Source: Nocardioides litoris (GTDB lineage Bacteria; Actinomycetota; Actinomycetes; Propionibacteriales; Nocardioidaceae). From it: DNA of 64,000 bases. Positions within the stretch are counted from its first letter, which is position 1. Each line of letters begins with the position of its first letter. The stretch spans positions 620,001-684,000 of the forward strand of contig NZ_VDMR01000001.1 in assembly GCF_006346315.1 (NCBI RefSeq), read 5' to 3'. Below are positions 18,980 to 27,463 of the stretch, piece after piece. The position numbers were made by a program, and so were the translations under genes. The notes beneath the pieces are model-generated. The model was given only the letters and a program-made list of their open reading frames with translations, did no database searches and was not told where the DNA came from.

Positions 18980-19393
18980 TCAGGCCAGGGCCTCGCGCAG
19001 CCGGGCGGCGTACGTCGCGGCCTCGCCGTCGTCGTACCGGGTGCGGGGCCAGAAGAAGCCGCGCAGGCCGTCGCCCTTGGTGCGCGGGACGACGTGCAGG
19101 TGCAGGTGGGGCACCGACTGGCTGACGGTGTTGTTCATCGCCACGAACGACCCCTGCGCCCCGAGCGCGTCCTTGACGGCGACCGCGATCCGCTGCGCCG
19201 CCGCCAGGAACCCGTCGCGCAGCTCGGCAGGCAGGTCGGGCAGCGTCTCGTGGTGCTCGCGCGGCACGAGCAGCACGTGGCCCTTGAACACCGGGCGCAC
19301 GTCGAGGAAGGCCAGGAACGGCGGCTCGTCGAGCACCACGTGGGCCTCGGCGTCGCCGGCCACGATCGAGCAGAAGACGCAAGCACGGGCCAC
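18980..19393 (-). CDS. HIT-family nucleotide hydrolase or transferase
   Basis: About 137 residues. Opens CVFCSIVAGDAEAHVV and carries the histidine triad HLHLHVVPR near residue 97, preceded by an Asn-rich N-NTVSQSVP segment as in Hint-type purine nucleotide phosphoramidases. The N-terminal CxxC may bind zinc. The start is taken as GTG 19393 because a TAGGGT -10 element (19401-19406, minus strand) lies 7 nt upstream. Confidence 0.92.
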   Translation of the reverse strand: MARACVFCSIVAGDAEAHVVLDEPPFLAFLDVRPVFKGHVLLVPREHHETLPDLPAELRDGFLAAAQRIAVAVKDALGAQGSFVAMNNTVSQSVPHLHLHVVPRTKGDGLRGFFWPRTRYDDGEAATYAARLREALA

Positions 19394-19400
19394 GGGCACG

Positions 19401-19406
19401 ACCCTA
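19401..19406 (-). promoter_or_regulatory. -10 element TAGGGT of the HIT gene
   Basis: Read on the minus strand, TAGGGT ends 7 nt before the GTG start at 19393; probable leaderless transcript. Confidence 0.4.
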
Positions 19407-19513
19407 GGCCGTGCCGGGACGGGCGCCCGACCAGCAGACCCCCGCCGGGCCCTGTCCCCGGCGGCCTCTACCGTGGGCGCGCAGCCAGACCACCCACACA
19501 CGAGGAGCAGCAC

Positions 19514-20281
19514 ATGGGTCGCTACGACGGGCGCGTCGCCGTCATCACCGGGGCAGCGCGGGGCATCGGCTTCGGCATCGCCACCCGCCTGGCCGAGGAG
19601 GGCGCCTCGGTCGCCGTCGTCGACCTCGACGAGTCCGCCGCCTCCGAGGCGGCCGGCCGCCTGCCGCTGGCCGACGGTGCGAAGGCCGTCGGCATCGGCG
19701 CCGACATCAGCGACGGTGCGGCCGTCGACGCGGCCATCGCCCGGGTCGTCGAGGAGCTCGGCGGCATCCACGTGCTGGTCAACAACGCCGGCATCACCCG
19801 CGACAACCTGCTGTTCAAGATGACCGAGGACGACTGGGACCTCGTCATGGGCGTGCACCTCAAGGGGGCCTTCCTCATGACCAAGGCCGCCCAGAAGCAC
19901 TTCGTGGAGCAGAAGTACGGCAAGATCCTCAACCTCTCCAGCGTCTCCGCGTTGGGCAACCGCGGCCAGGCCAACTACTCCGCGGCCAAGATGGGCGTGC
20001 AGGGCTTCACCCGCACCCTCGGCATCGAGCTCGGCCCCTTCGGCGTCAACGCCAACGCCATCGCCCCCGGCTTCATCGCCACCGAGATGACCGACGCCAC
20101 CGCCGCGCGGCTGAAGATGGACGTCGAGGAGTTCCGCAAGCTCAACGCCGAGGCCAACCCCGTGCGCCGCGTGGGCTTCCCCGAGGACATCGCCGCCGCC
20201 GCGGCGTTCCTGTGCAGCGACGAGGCGTCCTACATCACCGGCCAGACGCTGTACGTCGACGGCGGGGCCAAGCTCGGCTGA
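19514..20281 (+). CDS. FabG-type short-chain dehydrogenase/reductase
   Basis: 255 residues. Classical SDR: cofactor motif TGAARGIG (12-19), acidic VDLD after the second strand, NNAG (90-93), and catalytic S142/S143, Y155 and K159 (YSAAK). Highest resemblance is to 3-oxoacyl-ACP reductases (FabG) and acetoacetyl-CoA reductases, which use NAD(P)H. A good Shine-Dalgarno GAGGAG sits 9 nt before the ATG at 19514, unlike many neighbours. It stands alone, so the pathway is unproven. Confidence 0.88.
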   Translation: MGRYDGRVAVITGAARGIGFGIATRLAEEGASVAVVDLDESAASEAAGRLPLADGAKAVGIGADISDGAAVDAAIARVVEELGGIHVLVNNAGITRDNLLFKMTEDDWDLVMGVHLKGAFLMTKAAQKHFVEQKYGKILNLSSVSALGNRGQANYSAAKMGVQGFTRTLGIELGPFGVNANAIAPGFIATEMTDATAARLKMDVEEFRKLNAEANPVRRVGFPEDIAAAAAFLCSDEASYITGQTLYVDGGAKLG

Positions 20282-20307
20282 CCCCTACGGGGGCGCACGA
20301 CGCGGCC

Positions 20308-20345
20308 GACACACCCCGCGCGCCTGCGGTGCGCGGGGTGTGTCG
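20308..20345 (+). terminator. Strong hairpin after the reductase gene
   Basis: CGACACACCCCGCGC and its exact reverse complement flank a GCCTGCGGT-type loop, 27 nt after the stop codon. A 15-bp GC-rich stem without a U-tract, typical of actinobacterial terminators. Confidence 0.75.
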
Positions 20346-20393
20346 CGGCGCACACTGGGCACGCGCCATGGTCCACCACTGCGGTAGACATTG

Positions 20394-21461
20394 ATGCCCA
20401 CCCCGACCGGGAGGTCCAACGCCGTGCCCTCTCCGCACCGCCGCCCCCACGTCCTCGTCCCCGCGCTGGTCCTCGCCTCGGCCGTGGCCGCGCTCGCCCT
20501 GGCCGGGTGCTCGTCCGGCTCCGCTGCCTCCGGTGGCGGGGAGCAGGGCGCCGAGGGCGGCGCGGGCGCAGCCCCGGCCACGGCTCCCGTCGACACCTGG
20601 CCGCTCACCGGCCTGCCGGTGCGGCGCGGGTCGTCGAGCACCGACCACCCGGTGCTGGTGACCAAGATCGACAACACCGGCGCGAGCGCGCCCCAGCGTG
20701 GACTCGGGTCGGCCGACCTCGTCGTCGAGGAGCTGGTCGAGGGCGGCGCCACCCGGCTCGCGGTGTTCTTCTACTCCCAGGTCCCGGGCGAGGTCGGTCC
20801 GGTGCGCTCCATGCGAGCCTCCGACATCGGCATCGTCCCGCCCGCCGACGCCACCGTCGTCACCAGCGGCGCCGCCGCGGTGACCGTCGACCGCATCAAG
20901 GACGCCGGGATCCCGTGGGTCACCGAGGGCTCGGCCGGGTTCTCCCGCGACGCGGCCCGCAGCGCGCCGTACAACCTCTTCGCCGACCTGCGCGCGGTCG
21001 CCCGCGCCGCTCGGCAGCCGGCGCAGCGGCCCGCCGACTACCTGCCGTTCGGCGACGCCGCCGACCTGCCCGGCGGGCGCCCGGCCACCTCGCTGACCGC
21101 CCGCTTCTCCGGCGGGCACGCCACGTCCTGGGCCTACCGCGAGGGCCGTTGGTCCGTGGTCGACGGGTACGCCGCCGAGGGCGACGCGTTCGCCGCCGAC
21201 TCCGTGCTGGTGCTGCGGGTGCCCGTGGGCGACGCGGGCTACCTCGACCCGGCGGGCAACCCCGTGCCCGAGACCCAGCTCGACGGCACCGGCGAGGCCA
21301 TGCTCCTCCACGAGGGTCGGGTGGTCCGGGGCACGTGGAGCAAGGACTCCCTCGAGGCGCCCCTGCGCCTGGCCACCAGGGCCGGTGACCTGCGGGTGCC
21401 CGCGGGCCGCACCTGGGTGGAGCTGGTCCCCGCCGCGGGTGGCGACGTCACGGTGTCCTAG
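20394..21461 (+). CDS. DUF3048 (YerB-like) lipoprotein
   Basis: 355 residues from ATG 20394 (TTG 20391 is adjacent). A lipoprotein signal peptide ends in LAGC, followed by a Ser/Gly/Ala linker and the DUF3048 domain: PLTGLPV, VLVTKIDNTGASAPQRGLGSADLVVEELVEGGATR, and FFYSQVPGEVGPVRSMRASDI. It is exported and membrane-anchored; function unknown in the family (B. subtilis YerB). Confidence 0.87.
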   Translation: MPTPTGRSNAVPSPHRRPHVLVPALVLASAVAALALAGCSSGSAASGGGEQGAEGGAGAAPATAPVDTWPLTGLPVRRGSSSTDHPVLVTKIDNTGASAPQRGLGSADLVVEELVEGGATRLAVFFYSQVPGEVGPVRSMRASDIGIVPPADATVVTSGAAAVTVDRIKDAGIPWVTEGSAGFSRDAARSAPYNLFADLRAVARAARQPAQRPADYLPFGDAADLPGGRPATSLTARFSGGHATSWAYREGRWSVVDGYAAEGDAFAADSVLVLRVPVGDAGYLDPAGNPVPETQLDGTGEAMLLHEGRVVRGTWSKDSLEAPLRLATRAGDLRVPAGRTWVELVPAAGGDVTVS

Positions 21462-21475
21462 CCGAGGCTGGGGCC

Positions 21476-22111
21476 ATGTCGCACGAGCGCACCCCCGGCC
21501 GGACCACGCTCGACTCCGACGAGCAGATCGCGGCCGACCACGCCGCGTCGACCCAGGGCACGCAGGTGGGCCCCACGGCCGAGGGCCTGCGGCGCCTGGT
21601 CGACCTCGTCGGCCCCGACCCCAGCGTGCTCGAGCTCGGGTCCGGGCCCGGGCCCGGGTGGGACGCCGACCACCTCGAGGCGCTCGGGGCGCGGGTGCGG
21701 CGCACGGACGGTGCGCAGGCCTCCTGCGACCCGCAGGCCGCGCGCGGCCGGCGCGCCGAGCTGCTCGACGCGGTCGTCGACCCGTTCACCGACGACCGGT
21801 GGCCGTCGTACGACGCCGTGGTGGCGCTGTGCCTGCTGCTGCACGTGGAGCGCGACCTCACCGCCGGGCTGCTCTCGCGCGCGGCCGACGCGCTGCGGCC
21901 GGACGGGGTCTTCCTCGCGTCCCTGCGGGAGGGGGAGGGGGAGGGGGAAACCTGGGAGCACGGCGCGAGCGGCAACGCCTACCACGTGACCTCCTGGCCC
22001 CGGCCCGACCTCGACGACGCCCTCCGCACCGCCGGTCTCGAGCCGCGCTGGCACGCGCGCAGCGTGCACGGCGACGAGCGGTGGCTGACGGTCCTCGCGG
22101 TGCGCGCCTAG
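21476..22111 (+). CDS. Class I SAM-dependent methyltransferase
   Basis: 211 residues. Motif I SVLELGSGPGPGWDADHL (about residues 43-60) and the post-I acidic RRTDGAQ give the Rossmann SAM site; VVALCLLLHVERDL fits motif IV and DGVFLASLREGEGEGE motif VI. Substrate unknown. It starts 15 nt after the DUF3048 gene, and its stop overlaps the convergent TetR gene by 4 nt. Confidence 0.82.
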   Translation: MSHERTPGRTTLDSDEQIAADHAASTQGTQVGPTAEGLRRLVDLVGPDPSVLELGSGPGPGWDADHLEALGARVRRTDGAQASCDPQAARGRRAELLDAVVDPFTDDRWPSYDAVVALCLLLHVERDLTAGLLSRAADALRPDGVFLASLREGEGEGETWEHGASGNAYHVTSWPRPDLDDALRTAGLEPRWHARSVHGDERWLTVLAVRA

Positions 22112-22815
22112 GACGGGTCGGGCTCCTCGCCGGACGTCGTGAAGGCGTTGGGCAGCTCGACGTCCTGCTCGACGAGCGCCTGCAGGCCCGAGAGCATGAA
22201 CCCGATCGCGGCCTCGACCCGCCGCGCCTCCAGCGCGGGGTCGTCGGCGGTGGTGACGCTCTCGCCGGCGGTGGACAGGGCGCCGAAGAAGATCCGCGCG
22301 AAGGTGTGCTTCATCGCCTCGTCGAGCTCCCAGGTGCCGGCGTCGAGCACGGAGTCGACGATCTCCAGCACGTTGGCGAAGGTCGAGCGCTCCTCCTGCT
22401 CGCGGAACCGTTCGTAGCCGAGCACCGACGGCCCGTCCTGGATGACGATGCGGCGGTAGCGCGGCTCGCGGACCACCTCGAGGAACGCGCGCAGGCCGTC
22501 GAGGCCCTTCTCCCACGGGTCCTTGCGGCCGCGCAGTGCCTGCTGGATGGTCTTGGCCGCGTCGGCCTCGACCCGCTCGAAGACGGCCTCGAAGAGCGCC
22601 TGCTTGCCCGAGAAGTGGTGGTAGAGCGCGCCCTTGGTCACCTCGGCACCGGCGACGACGAGGTCGAGCGAGGTGCTGCTGTAGCCGTGCTCGGTGAACA
22701 GCTGCTCGGCGACGTCGACCAGCGCGCGCTTGGTCGAGGCGGAGTACGACGCCCGCCGGCCCGCTCCGGGCACGCCCGGGACCTTCGGCACGAGCTTGGA
22801 GACGGACTTGGGCAC
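22108..22815 (-). CDS. TetR-family transcriptional regulator
   Basis: About 235 residues. The N-terminal helix-turn-helix is STKRALVDVAEQLFTEHGYSS followed by SLDLVVAGAEVTKGALYHHFSGKQALF (TKGALYHHF is diagnostic). The C-terminal ligand-binding domain contains IVIQDGPSVLG, common to a TetR subgroup of actinobacteria. Of two adjacent GTG codons (22818 and 22815), 22815 is preferred because the -10 TAGGCT (22822-22827) then lies 6 nt upstream. The target is not evident; an unknown gene is transcribed divergently. Confidence 0.92.
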   Translation of the reverse strand: MPKSVSKLVPKVPGVPGAGRRASYSASTKRALVDVAEQLFTEHGYSSTSLDLVVAGAEVTKGALYHHFSGKQALFEAVFERVEADAAKTIQQALRGRKDPWEKGLDGLRAFLEVVREPRYRRIVIQDGPSVLGYERFREQEERSTFANVLEIVDSVLDAGTWELDEAMKHTFARIFFGALSTAGESVTTADDPALEARRVEAAIGFMLSGLQALVEQDVELPNAFTTSGEEPDPS

Positions 22816-23017
22816 CACGTCAGCCTATGACCCTGCCCACACCCCGCTGCGGGGCCCTGTGGCGGCCGCCACGGCGCCGACGGCGTCGTGGCGCGGGATG
22901 GCCGAGAAGCCCGTGGTTGAGCGGGATTCGTGCGTGACGCGGCCCACGCGGGATGAGGCTGGAATCACCACAGGGGTGGTGGGGAATGGGTCCCGGGAGG
23001 GGGCATACTCGAAGTAC

Positions 23018-23038
23018 GTACTCGCGGTATGTGAGTAC
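23018..23038. promoter_or_regulatory. Candidate operator upstream of the 23063 gene
   Basis: GTACTC and GAGTAC form an inverted repeat with a 9-nt centre, with a further overlapping TACTCGAAGTAC-like half-site just upstream (23006-23017). Such nested TACTC repeats suggest a binding site, possibly for the divergent TetR regulator; the protein is not identified. The rest of 22819-23005 shows no gene. Confidence 0.35.
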
Positions 23039-23062
23039 GCCCCACGAACCTAGGAGCTCCCA

Positions 23063-23593
23063 ATGACCTGGAAGACCTTCCACTCTCGGGGTGACATCCT
23101 GCGCTCGGTCGTCGCCACCGCGAACACCCGGCGCGACGGCCTGCTGCCCACCGACGTCGACGGCGTCCGCGAGACCTTCGCCGACGACCTCGACCTGCTG
23201 GCCACCCTCCAGCTCAAGTGGCACACCCGGCTCGCCGGCCACATCGAGCGCCAGCTCGTGGCCCAGCCGCTCGACCTCCCGCTGGCCGTGGCCACCGCCT
23301 GGTGCGAGGCCCGCGAGGAGCTGCCCGGCGTCCGGCTCGTCCTCGACCACTACCGCGCCGAGCCCGTCGACGACGCCATGGCCCGCGCCATGACCATCGC
23401 CACCCGCAAGGAGCGGGCCCTGCTCGCCGTCATGGCCGGCCAGGCCAGCGTCGGCCGCGAGGCCGAGGCCGCCGCCGTGGGCGCCCGCATCGAGGAGCGG
23501 GCGCGCGCGATGCGCGAGCTCGCCGTCGTGACGGAGGCGCCGGCGCCCGCGCCGAGCTTCCTCGAGCGGCTCCGCTCGGTGCTGGCGGCCTGA
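23063..23593 (+). CDS. Unrecognised helical protein
   Basis: 176 residues, mostly predicted alpha helix (Ala/Arg/Glu/Leu rich) with several Trp and His in the first third (MTWKTFHS, LQLKWHTRLAGHIERQL). No signal peptide or membrane span. An AGGAG ribosome binding site precedes the ATG at 23063. No family recognised; the regular spacing of basic and acidic residues fits a small helical bundle. It is divergent from the TetR gene. Confidence 0.7.
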   Translation: MTWKTFHSRGDILRSVVATANTRRDGLLPTDVDGVRETFADDLDLLATLQLKWHTRLAGHIERQLVAQPLDLPLAVATAWCEAREELPGVRLVLDHYRAEPVDDAMARAMTIATRKERALLAVMAGQASVGREAEAAAVGARIEERARAMRELAVVTEAPAPAPSFLERLRSVLAA

Positions 23594-23597
23594 GGCT

Positions 23598-23635
23598 CCC
23601 CCGCAGCACCCCCGCAGCACCCCCGCAGCACCCCC
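23598..23635. repeat. Three tandem copies of an 11-bp unit
   Basis: CCCCCGCAGCA occurs three times head to tail plus CCCCC, immediately after the stop codon at 23593. Confidence 0.85.
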
Positions 23636-23642
23636 ACCGACC

Positions 23643-23680
23643 AGCGGCGGGGCGCCGTCCTCCCACGGCGCCCCGCCGCT
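23643..23680 (+). terminator. GC-rich hairpin
   Basis: AGCGGCGGGGCGCCGT pairs with ACGGCGCCCCGCCGCT around a short CCTCCC loop, 50 nt after the upstream gene. Probable factor-independent terminator. Confidence 0.75.
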
Positions 23681-23721
23681 CGCACGTACGAGCACCACGT
23701 CCGGGAAGGCATGATGGGACC

Positions 23722-24276
23722 GTGAGCGAGGTCCGACCCGGGATGCTGCTCGTGGCGACGCCCGAGCTGCTCGACCCCAACTTCGCCGAGACGGTGGTGC
23801 TCGTCCTCGACACCACCGAGGGCGCCCTGGGGGTCGTGCTCAACCGGCCGACCGGGCTGCCGGTCTCGGAGGTCCTCGGCCCGTGGGCCGAGGTCGTGGC
23901 CGAGCCCGATGTGCTCTTCCAGGGCGGCCCGGTCGAGACCAACGGGGCGCTGGCCGTGGCCCTGCGGGGGGACGACGACGAGGACGCCCCGGGCCTGCGC
24001 GCCGTCGTCGACCGGTTGGCGCTGGTCGACCTCGACGCGCCCGTCGAGCTCCTCGCGGCCGACCTCCTCGGGCTGCGCATCTTCGCCGGGTACGCCGGCT
24101 GGGGCGCCGGCCAGCTCGACCGCGAGATCGAGGAGGGCAGCTGGTACGTCCTGCCCGGAGAGGCCTCCGACGTCTTCCGCGCGGACACCAGCACGCTGTG
24201 GCGCGACGTGCTGCGGCGTCAGCCCGGCGACCTCGCCTGGCACGCCACCCGGCCCGCCGACCCCGGGATGAACTAG
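23722..24276 (+). CDS. YqgE/AlgH family protein
   Basis: 184 residues from GTG 23722. Family hallmarks are PGMLLVATPELLDPNFAETVVLVL at the N-terminus, GALGVVLNRPT, VLFQGGPV and FAGYAGWGAGQLDREI. The fold is known but no biochemical role is settled. It stands 25 nt before the DUF3039-helicase pair. Confidence 0.95.
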   Translation: MSEVRPGMLLVATPELLDPNFAETVVLVLDTTEGALGVVLNRPTGLPVSEVLGPWAEVVAEPDVLFQGGPVETNGALAVALRGDDDEDAPGLRAVVDRLALVDLDAPVELLAADLLGLRIFAGYAGWGAGQLDREIEEGSWYVLPGEASDVFRADTSTLWRDVLRRQPGDLAWHATRPADPGMN

Positions 24277-24289
24277 TCGCTCGGGCGTC

Positions 24290-24295
24290 TACAGT
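24290..24295 (+). promoter_or_regulatory. -10 element TACAGT of the DUF3039 gene
   Basis: TACAGT ends 6 nt before the GTG at 24302, indicating its own leaderless promoter for the DUF3039-helicase operon. Confidence 0.45.
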
Positions 24296-24301
24296 GGTGG
24301 G

Positions 24302-24577
24302 GTGACTCCTCCCTTCGGCTTCGGCACGTCGACCGACACCGACACCAAGGTCCGCGAGGACGAGCGCACCGTCCCGACCGACGAGGGCGACCACGAGCGG
24401 TTCAGCCACTACGTCCCGAAGGACAAGCTGACCGAGGCCATGGTCCTGGGCACCCCGGTGATCGCCCTGTGCGGCAAGGTCTGGGTCCCCAGCCGCGCCC
24501 CGGAGAAGTTCCCGGTGTGCCCCGAGTGCAAGGAAGCTTGGGAGAGCCTCCAGGACGACGGCGGCTCCGCCGAGTGA
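24302..24577 (+). CDS. DUF3039 small protein
   Basis: 91 residues. Shows the actinobacteria-specific DUF3039 pattern: FSHYVPKDKLTEAMVLGTPVIALCGKVWVPSR and PVCPEC. The CGK plus CPEC cysteines could bind one zinc ion. The stop overlaps the helicase GTG by 4 nt (GTGA), so the pair is translationally coupled, an arrangement conserved in actinobacteria. Confidence 0.93.
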   Translation: MTPPFGFGTSTDTDTKVREDERTVPTDEGDHERFSHYVPKDKLTEAMVLGTPVIALCGKVWVPSRAPEKFPVCPECKEAWESLQDDGGSAE

Positions 24578-26379
24578 GTGGGGGCACCGACCCCGCCGAC
24601 CCGCACCTGACCTCCGGACTCGGTCCGGCCTGGCCGGAGCGCGCGGCCTGGGGCACGGCACCGTCGCTGCGCGCCTGGCAGACGGCGGCGATGAAGGACT
24701 ACCTCGAGCGCCAGCCCCGCGACTTCCTCGCGGTGGCGACGCCGGGGGCCGGCAAGACGACGTTCGCGCTGTCGGTGGCGGCCGAGCTCATCGGGCGCCG
24801 GGTCGTCGACCGCATCATCGTCGTCGCGCCCACCGAGCACCTCAAGCTGCAGTGGGCCGAGGCGGCGGCCCGGGCGGGCATCCCCATCGACCCGACGTAC
24901 TCCGCGGGCAAGGGCAAGATCTCCAGCGACTTCATCGGCGTCGCGGTGACCTACGCCGGGGTCGCGGTCAACCCGCTCGCCCTGCGCATCCGCACCGAGC
25001 GGTTCAAGACCCTCGTGATCCTCGACGAGGTCCACCACGCCGGCGACGCGCTGTCGTGGGGCGAGGGGGTGCGCGAGGCCTTCGAACCGGCCGCGCGGCG
25101 CCTGGCGCTCACGGGCACGCCGTTCCGCAGCGACGTCAACCCGATCCCGTTCGTCACCTACGCCCCCGGCTCCGACGGCGTCCCGCGCTCGGTGGCCGAC
25201 TACACCTACGGCTACGGCCACGCGCTGGCCGACCACGTCGTGCGCCCGGTGCTCTTCCTCGCCTACTCCGGGTCGATGTCGTGGCGCACCCGTGCCGGCG
25301 ACGAGGTGGCGGCCAGCCTCGGCGAGCCGCTGACCAAGGACCTGACCAACCAGGCGCTGCGCACCGCCCTCGACCCGGCGGGCTCCTGGATCCCGACGGT
25401 GCTCGCGGCCGCCGACAAGCGCCTCGGTGAGGTACGGCGCCACGTGCCCGACGCGGGCGGGCTCGTCATCGCCACCGACCAGACCTCCGCGCGGGCCTAC
25501 GCCAAGACGCTGCGCGCGATCACCGGCGAGGCGCCGACCGTGGTGCTCTCGGACGAGAAGGCCTCCTCGAAGAAGATCAGCGCGTTCACCGCCAGCGACG
25601 ACCGGTGGATGGTCGCGGTCCGGATGGTCTCCGAGGGCGTCGACGTACCGCGCCTGGCCGTCGGCGTCTACGCCACCACGACCTCGACCCCGCTGTTCTT
25701 CGCCCAGGCCGTCGGCCGCTTCGTGCGCGCCCGCAACCGCGGCGAGACCGCCTCGATCTTCCTGCCCTCGGTGCCGCTGCTGCTCGGCCACGCCTCGGCC
25801 CTGGAGGTCGAGCGCGACCACGTGCTCGGGCGGCGCGTCATCGACGAGTCCGACCCCTTCGCCGCCGAGGACGACCTGCTCGCCCAGGCCCAGGCCGGCG
25901 AGGCCGCCTCGGCCGACCTCGAGGCGGTGCCGTTCGAGGCCCTCGGGTCGGAGGCGACGTTCGACCACGCGCTGTACGAGGGCAACCAGTACGGCTCGGA
26001 GGAGGAGATGGACTTCCTGGGCATCCCCGGCCTGCTGGAGCCCGCGCAGATGAAGGAGCTGCTCCAGCAGCGCCAGGCCGCCAACGCCCAGGCCCAGAAG
26101 ACCCGTGCCGACGGGCTCAAGCGGGCGCGGGAGGCCGCGCGGGGGGCCGGGGCCGACAGCGTCGAGCAGGTCTCGACGCACGAGCAGCTCGCCGTGCTCC
26201 GCCGCGAGCTCAACGGGCTCGTGGCCGCCTGGCACCACCGCACCGGCCAGCCCCACGGCGTCACCCACGCCGCGCTCCGCAAGGAGTGCGGCGGTCCCGC
26301 GGCCGCGGTGGCCAACGCCGACCAGCTCCGCGCCCGCATCGAGGCCGTGCGCGACTGGGCCGTCCGCCGCTCCTCCTGA
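24574..26379 (+). CDS. DEAD/DEAH-box (SF2) helicase
   Basis: 601 residues from GTG 24574. SF2 motifs: Q-like LRAWQTAAM, Walker A ATPGAGKTTF, DEVHH (motif II), LTGTPFRSD (motif III), SEGVDVPRLAVGVYATT (motif V) and QAVGRFVRAR (motif VI). The C-terminus (about 450-600) is helical and Gln/Ala rich. It resembles restriction-type or UvrB/ComFA-like helicases, and this DUF3039-linked family is widespread in actinobacteria; nucleic-acid substrate unknown. Confidence 0.92.
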   Translation: MSGGTDPADPHLTSGLGPAWPERAAWGTAPSLRAWQTAAMKDYLERQPRDFLAVATPGAGKTTFALSVAAELIGRRVVDRIIVVAPTEHLKLQWAEAAARAGIPIDPTYSAGKGKISSDFIGVAVTYAGVAVNPLALRIRTERFKTLVILDEVHHAGDALSWGEGVREAFEPAARRLALTGTPFRSDVNPIPFVTYAPGSDGVPRSVADYTYGYGHALADHVVRPVLFLAYSGSMSWRTRAGDEVAASLGEPLTKDLTNQALRTALDPAGSWIPTVLAAADKRLGEVRRHVPDAGGLVIATDQTSARAYAKTLRAITGEAPTVVLSDEKASSKKISAFTASDDRWMVAVRMVSEGVDVPRLAVGVYATTTSTPLFFAQAVGRFVRARNRGETASIFLPSVPLLLGHASALEVERDHVLGRRVIDESDPFAAEDDLLAQAQAGEAASADLEAVPFEALGSEATFDHALYEGNQYGSEEEMDFLGIPGLLEPAQMKELLQQRQAANAQAQKTRADGLKRAREAARGAGADSVEQVSTHEQLAVLRRELNGLVAAWHHRTGQPHGVTHAALRKECGGPAAAVANADQLRARIEAVRDWAVRRSS

Positions 26380-26400
26380 CCGCCGTCCTCTCGACCGGGG

Positions 26401-26883
26401 TCAGCGCGGGAGGGCGCCCGGCCCCGGACGGGGCACGACGTCGCGCGGGCGCTCGACGCGGTGGCCCGCCTCGCACTCGAGGACCGCGTGCACCTCGGCG
26501 CCGCAGCCGCGGTGGGCCAGCTCGACCGGCGGGCCGGCCGGGTCGGCGTACCAGCGGGCGCCCCAGTCGGCGAGGGCCGCGAGGACGGGGTAGAGCTCGA
26601 AGCCCTTGTCGGTCAGCCGGTACTCGTGGCGCTCGCGGGCGGCGCCGTCGCGGTAGGGGACGCGGCGCAGCACGTCGTGCTCGACGAGCAGGGCGAGCCG
26701 GTTGCTCAGCACCTGGCGCGGCAGGCCCGAGTGGCGCTGCATGTCGGCGAAGCGGCGCACGCCGTTGACGACCTCGCGCAGCACCACGACCGCGTGCCGC
26801 TCGCCGAGCACCGCCATTGCGCGAGCGACCTGGCAGTTGTCGGTGGACCAGCCGAGGGCCGGGGATGCATCGGACGTGACCAT
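26401..26883 (-). CDS. HxlR-family winged-helix regulator
   Basis: 160 residues. CQVARAMAVLGERHAVVVLREVVNGVRRFADMQRHSGLPRQVLSNRLALLVEHDVLRRVPY is the HxlR/MarR-like winged helix, with an RHEYRLTDKGFELYPVL wing and dimerisation segment. A C-terminal Cys pair (GCGAEV, LECEAGH) could be a redox or metal site. A leaderless -10 TAGACT sits at 26890-26895 on the minus strand. It probably controls the divergent thioesterase gene through the repeat at 26909-26936. Confidence 0.92.
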   Translation of the reverse strand: MVTSDASPALGWSTDNCQVARAMAVLGERHAVVVLREVVNGVRRFADMQRHSGLPRQVLSNRLALLVEHDVLRRVPYRDGAARERHEYRLTDKGFELYPVLAALADWGARWYADPAGPPVELAHRGCGAEVHAVLECEAGHRVERPRDVVPRPGPGALPR

Positions 26884-26908
26884 CGTCCCAGTCTAGGTCT
26901 TGTTGACA

Positions 26909-26936
26909 GACCCAGCCAGGGATCGGATGCTGGGTC
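26909..26936. promoter_or_regulatory. Operator and promoter between the HxlR and thioesterase genes
   Basis: GACCCAGC and GCTGGGTC are perfect 8-bp arms around a 12-nt centre. On the plus strand a consensus -35 TTGACA (26903-26908) is spaced 17 nt from GATGCT (26926-26931), itself 6 nt before the thioesterase ATG. The inverted repeat overlaps the -10, so a regulator bound here would block transcription. Confidence 0.55.
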
Positions 26937-26937
26937 C

Positions 26938-27408
26938 ATGACGCAGACCCAGTCCTCGGGCCGCCCCGCGGTCGACCCGACCACCCTGACCGGCCTCGAG
27001 CAACTGCAGGCGATCGGCCGCGGCGACCTGCCGCCGGCCCCGATCGCCGCGACGATCGGCCTGGAGGAGTTCGGTGGCCGGGAGGGCGCCTGGCACGTCG
27101 AGCTGGTGCCGCAGCGGGCGCACTACAACCCGCTGGGCACCGTGCACGGGGGCGTCATCTCGACCCTGCTCGACACCGCGGCCGGCTGCTCGGTGCACTC
27201 CACGCTCGCCGTGGGGGAGGGCTACACCTCGCTCGACCTGACGGTGAAGTTCCTGCGCGCGGTCACCGTCGAGTCGGGCCGGCTGCGGGCCGAGGGGCGG
27301 GTCATCCACCGCGGTCGGCGCACGGCGCTGGCCGAGGCCGTGCTCCTCGACGCGTCCGGCCGGCAGGTCGCGCACGCCACGTCGAGCTGCATGGTCTTCC
27401 CGGCCTGA
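26938..27408 (+). CDS. PaaI-type hotdog thioesterase
   Basis: 156 residues. The hotdog motif NPLGTVHGGVISTLLDTAAG (HGG with the following Asp) and LTVKFLRAV ... GRVIHRGRRTALAEA match PaaI/YdiI-like acyl-CoA thioesterases, which release aryl- or acyl-CoAs. Divergent from and probably regulated by the HxlR gene; ATG 26938 follows the putative -10 by 6 nt. Confidence 0.92.
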   Translation: MTQTQSSGRPAVDPTTLTGLEQLQAIGRGDLPPAPIAATIGLEEFGGREGAWHVELVPQRAHYNPLGTVHGGVISTLLDTAAGCSVHSTLAVGEGYTSLDLTVKFLRAVTVESGRLRAEGRVIHRGRRTALAEAVLLDASGRQVAHATSSCMVFPA

Positions 27409-27463
27409 CCGCCCACCCCGCGGGGCGTGCGGTCCTCCGGTCGGCCCTGGTTGCCTGGAGGGC

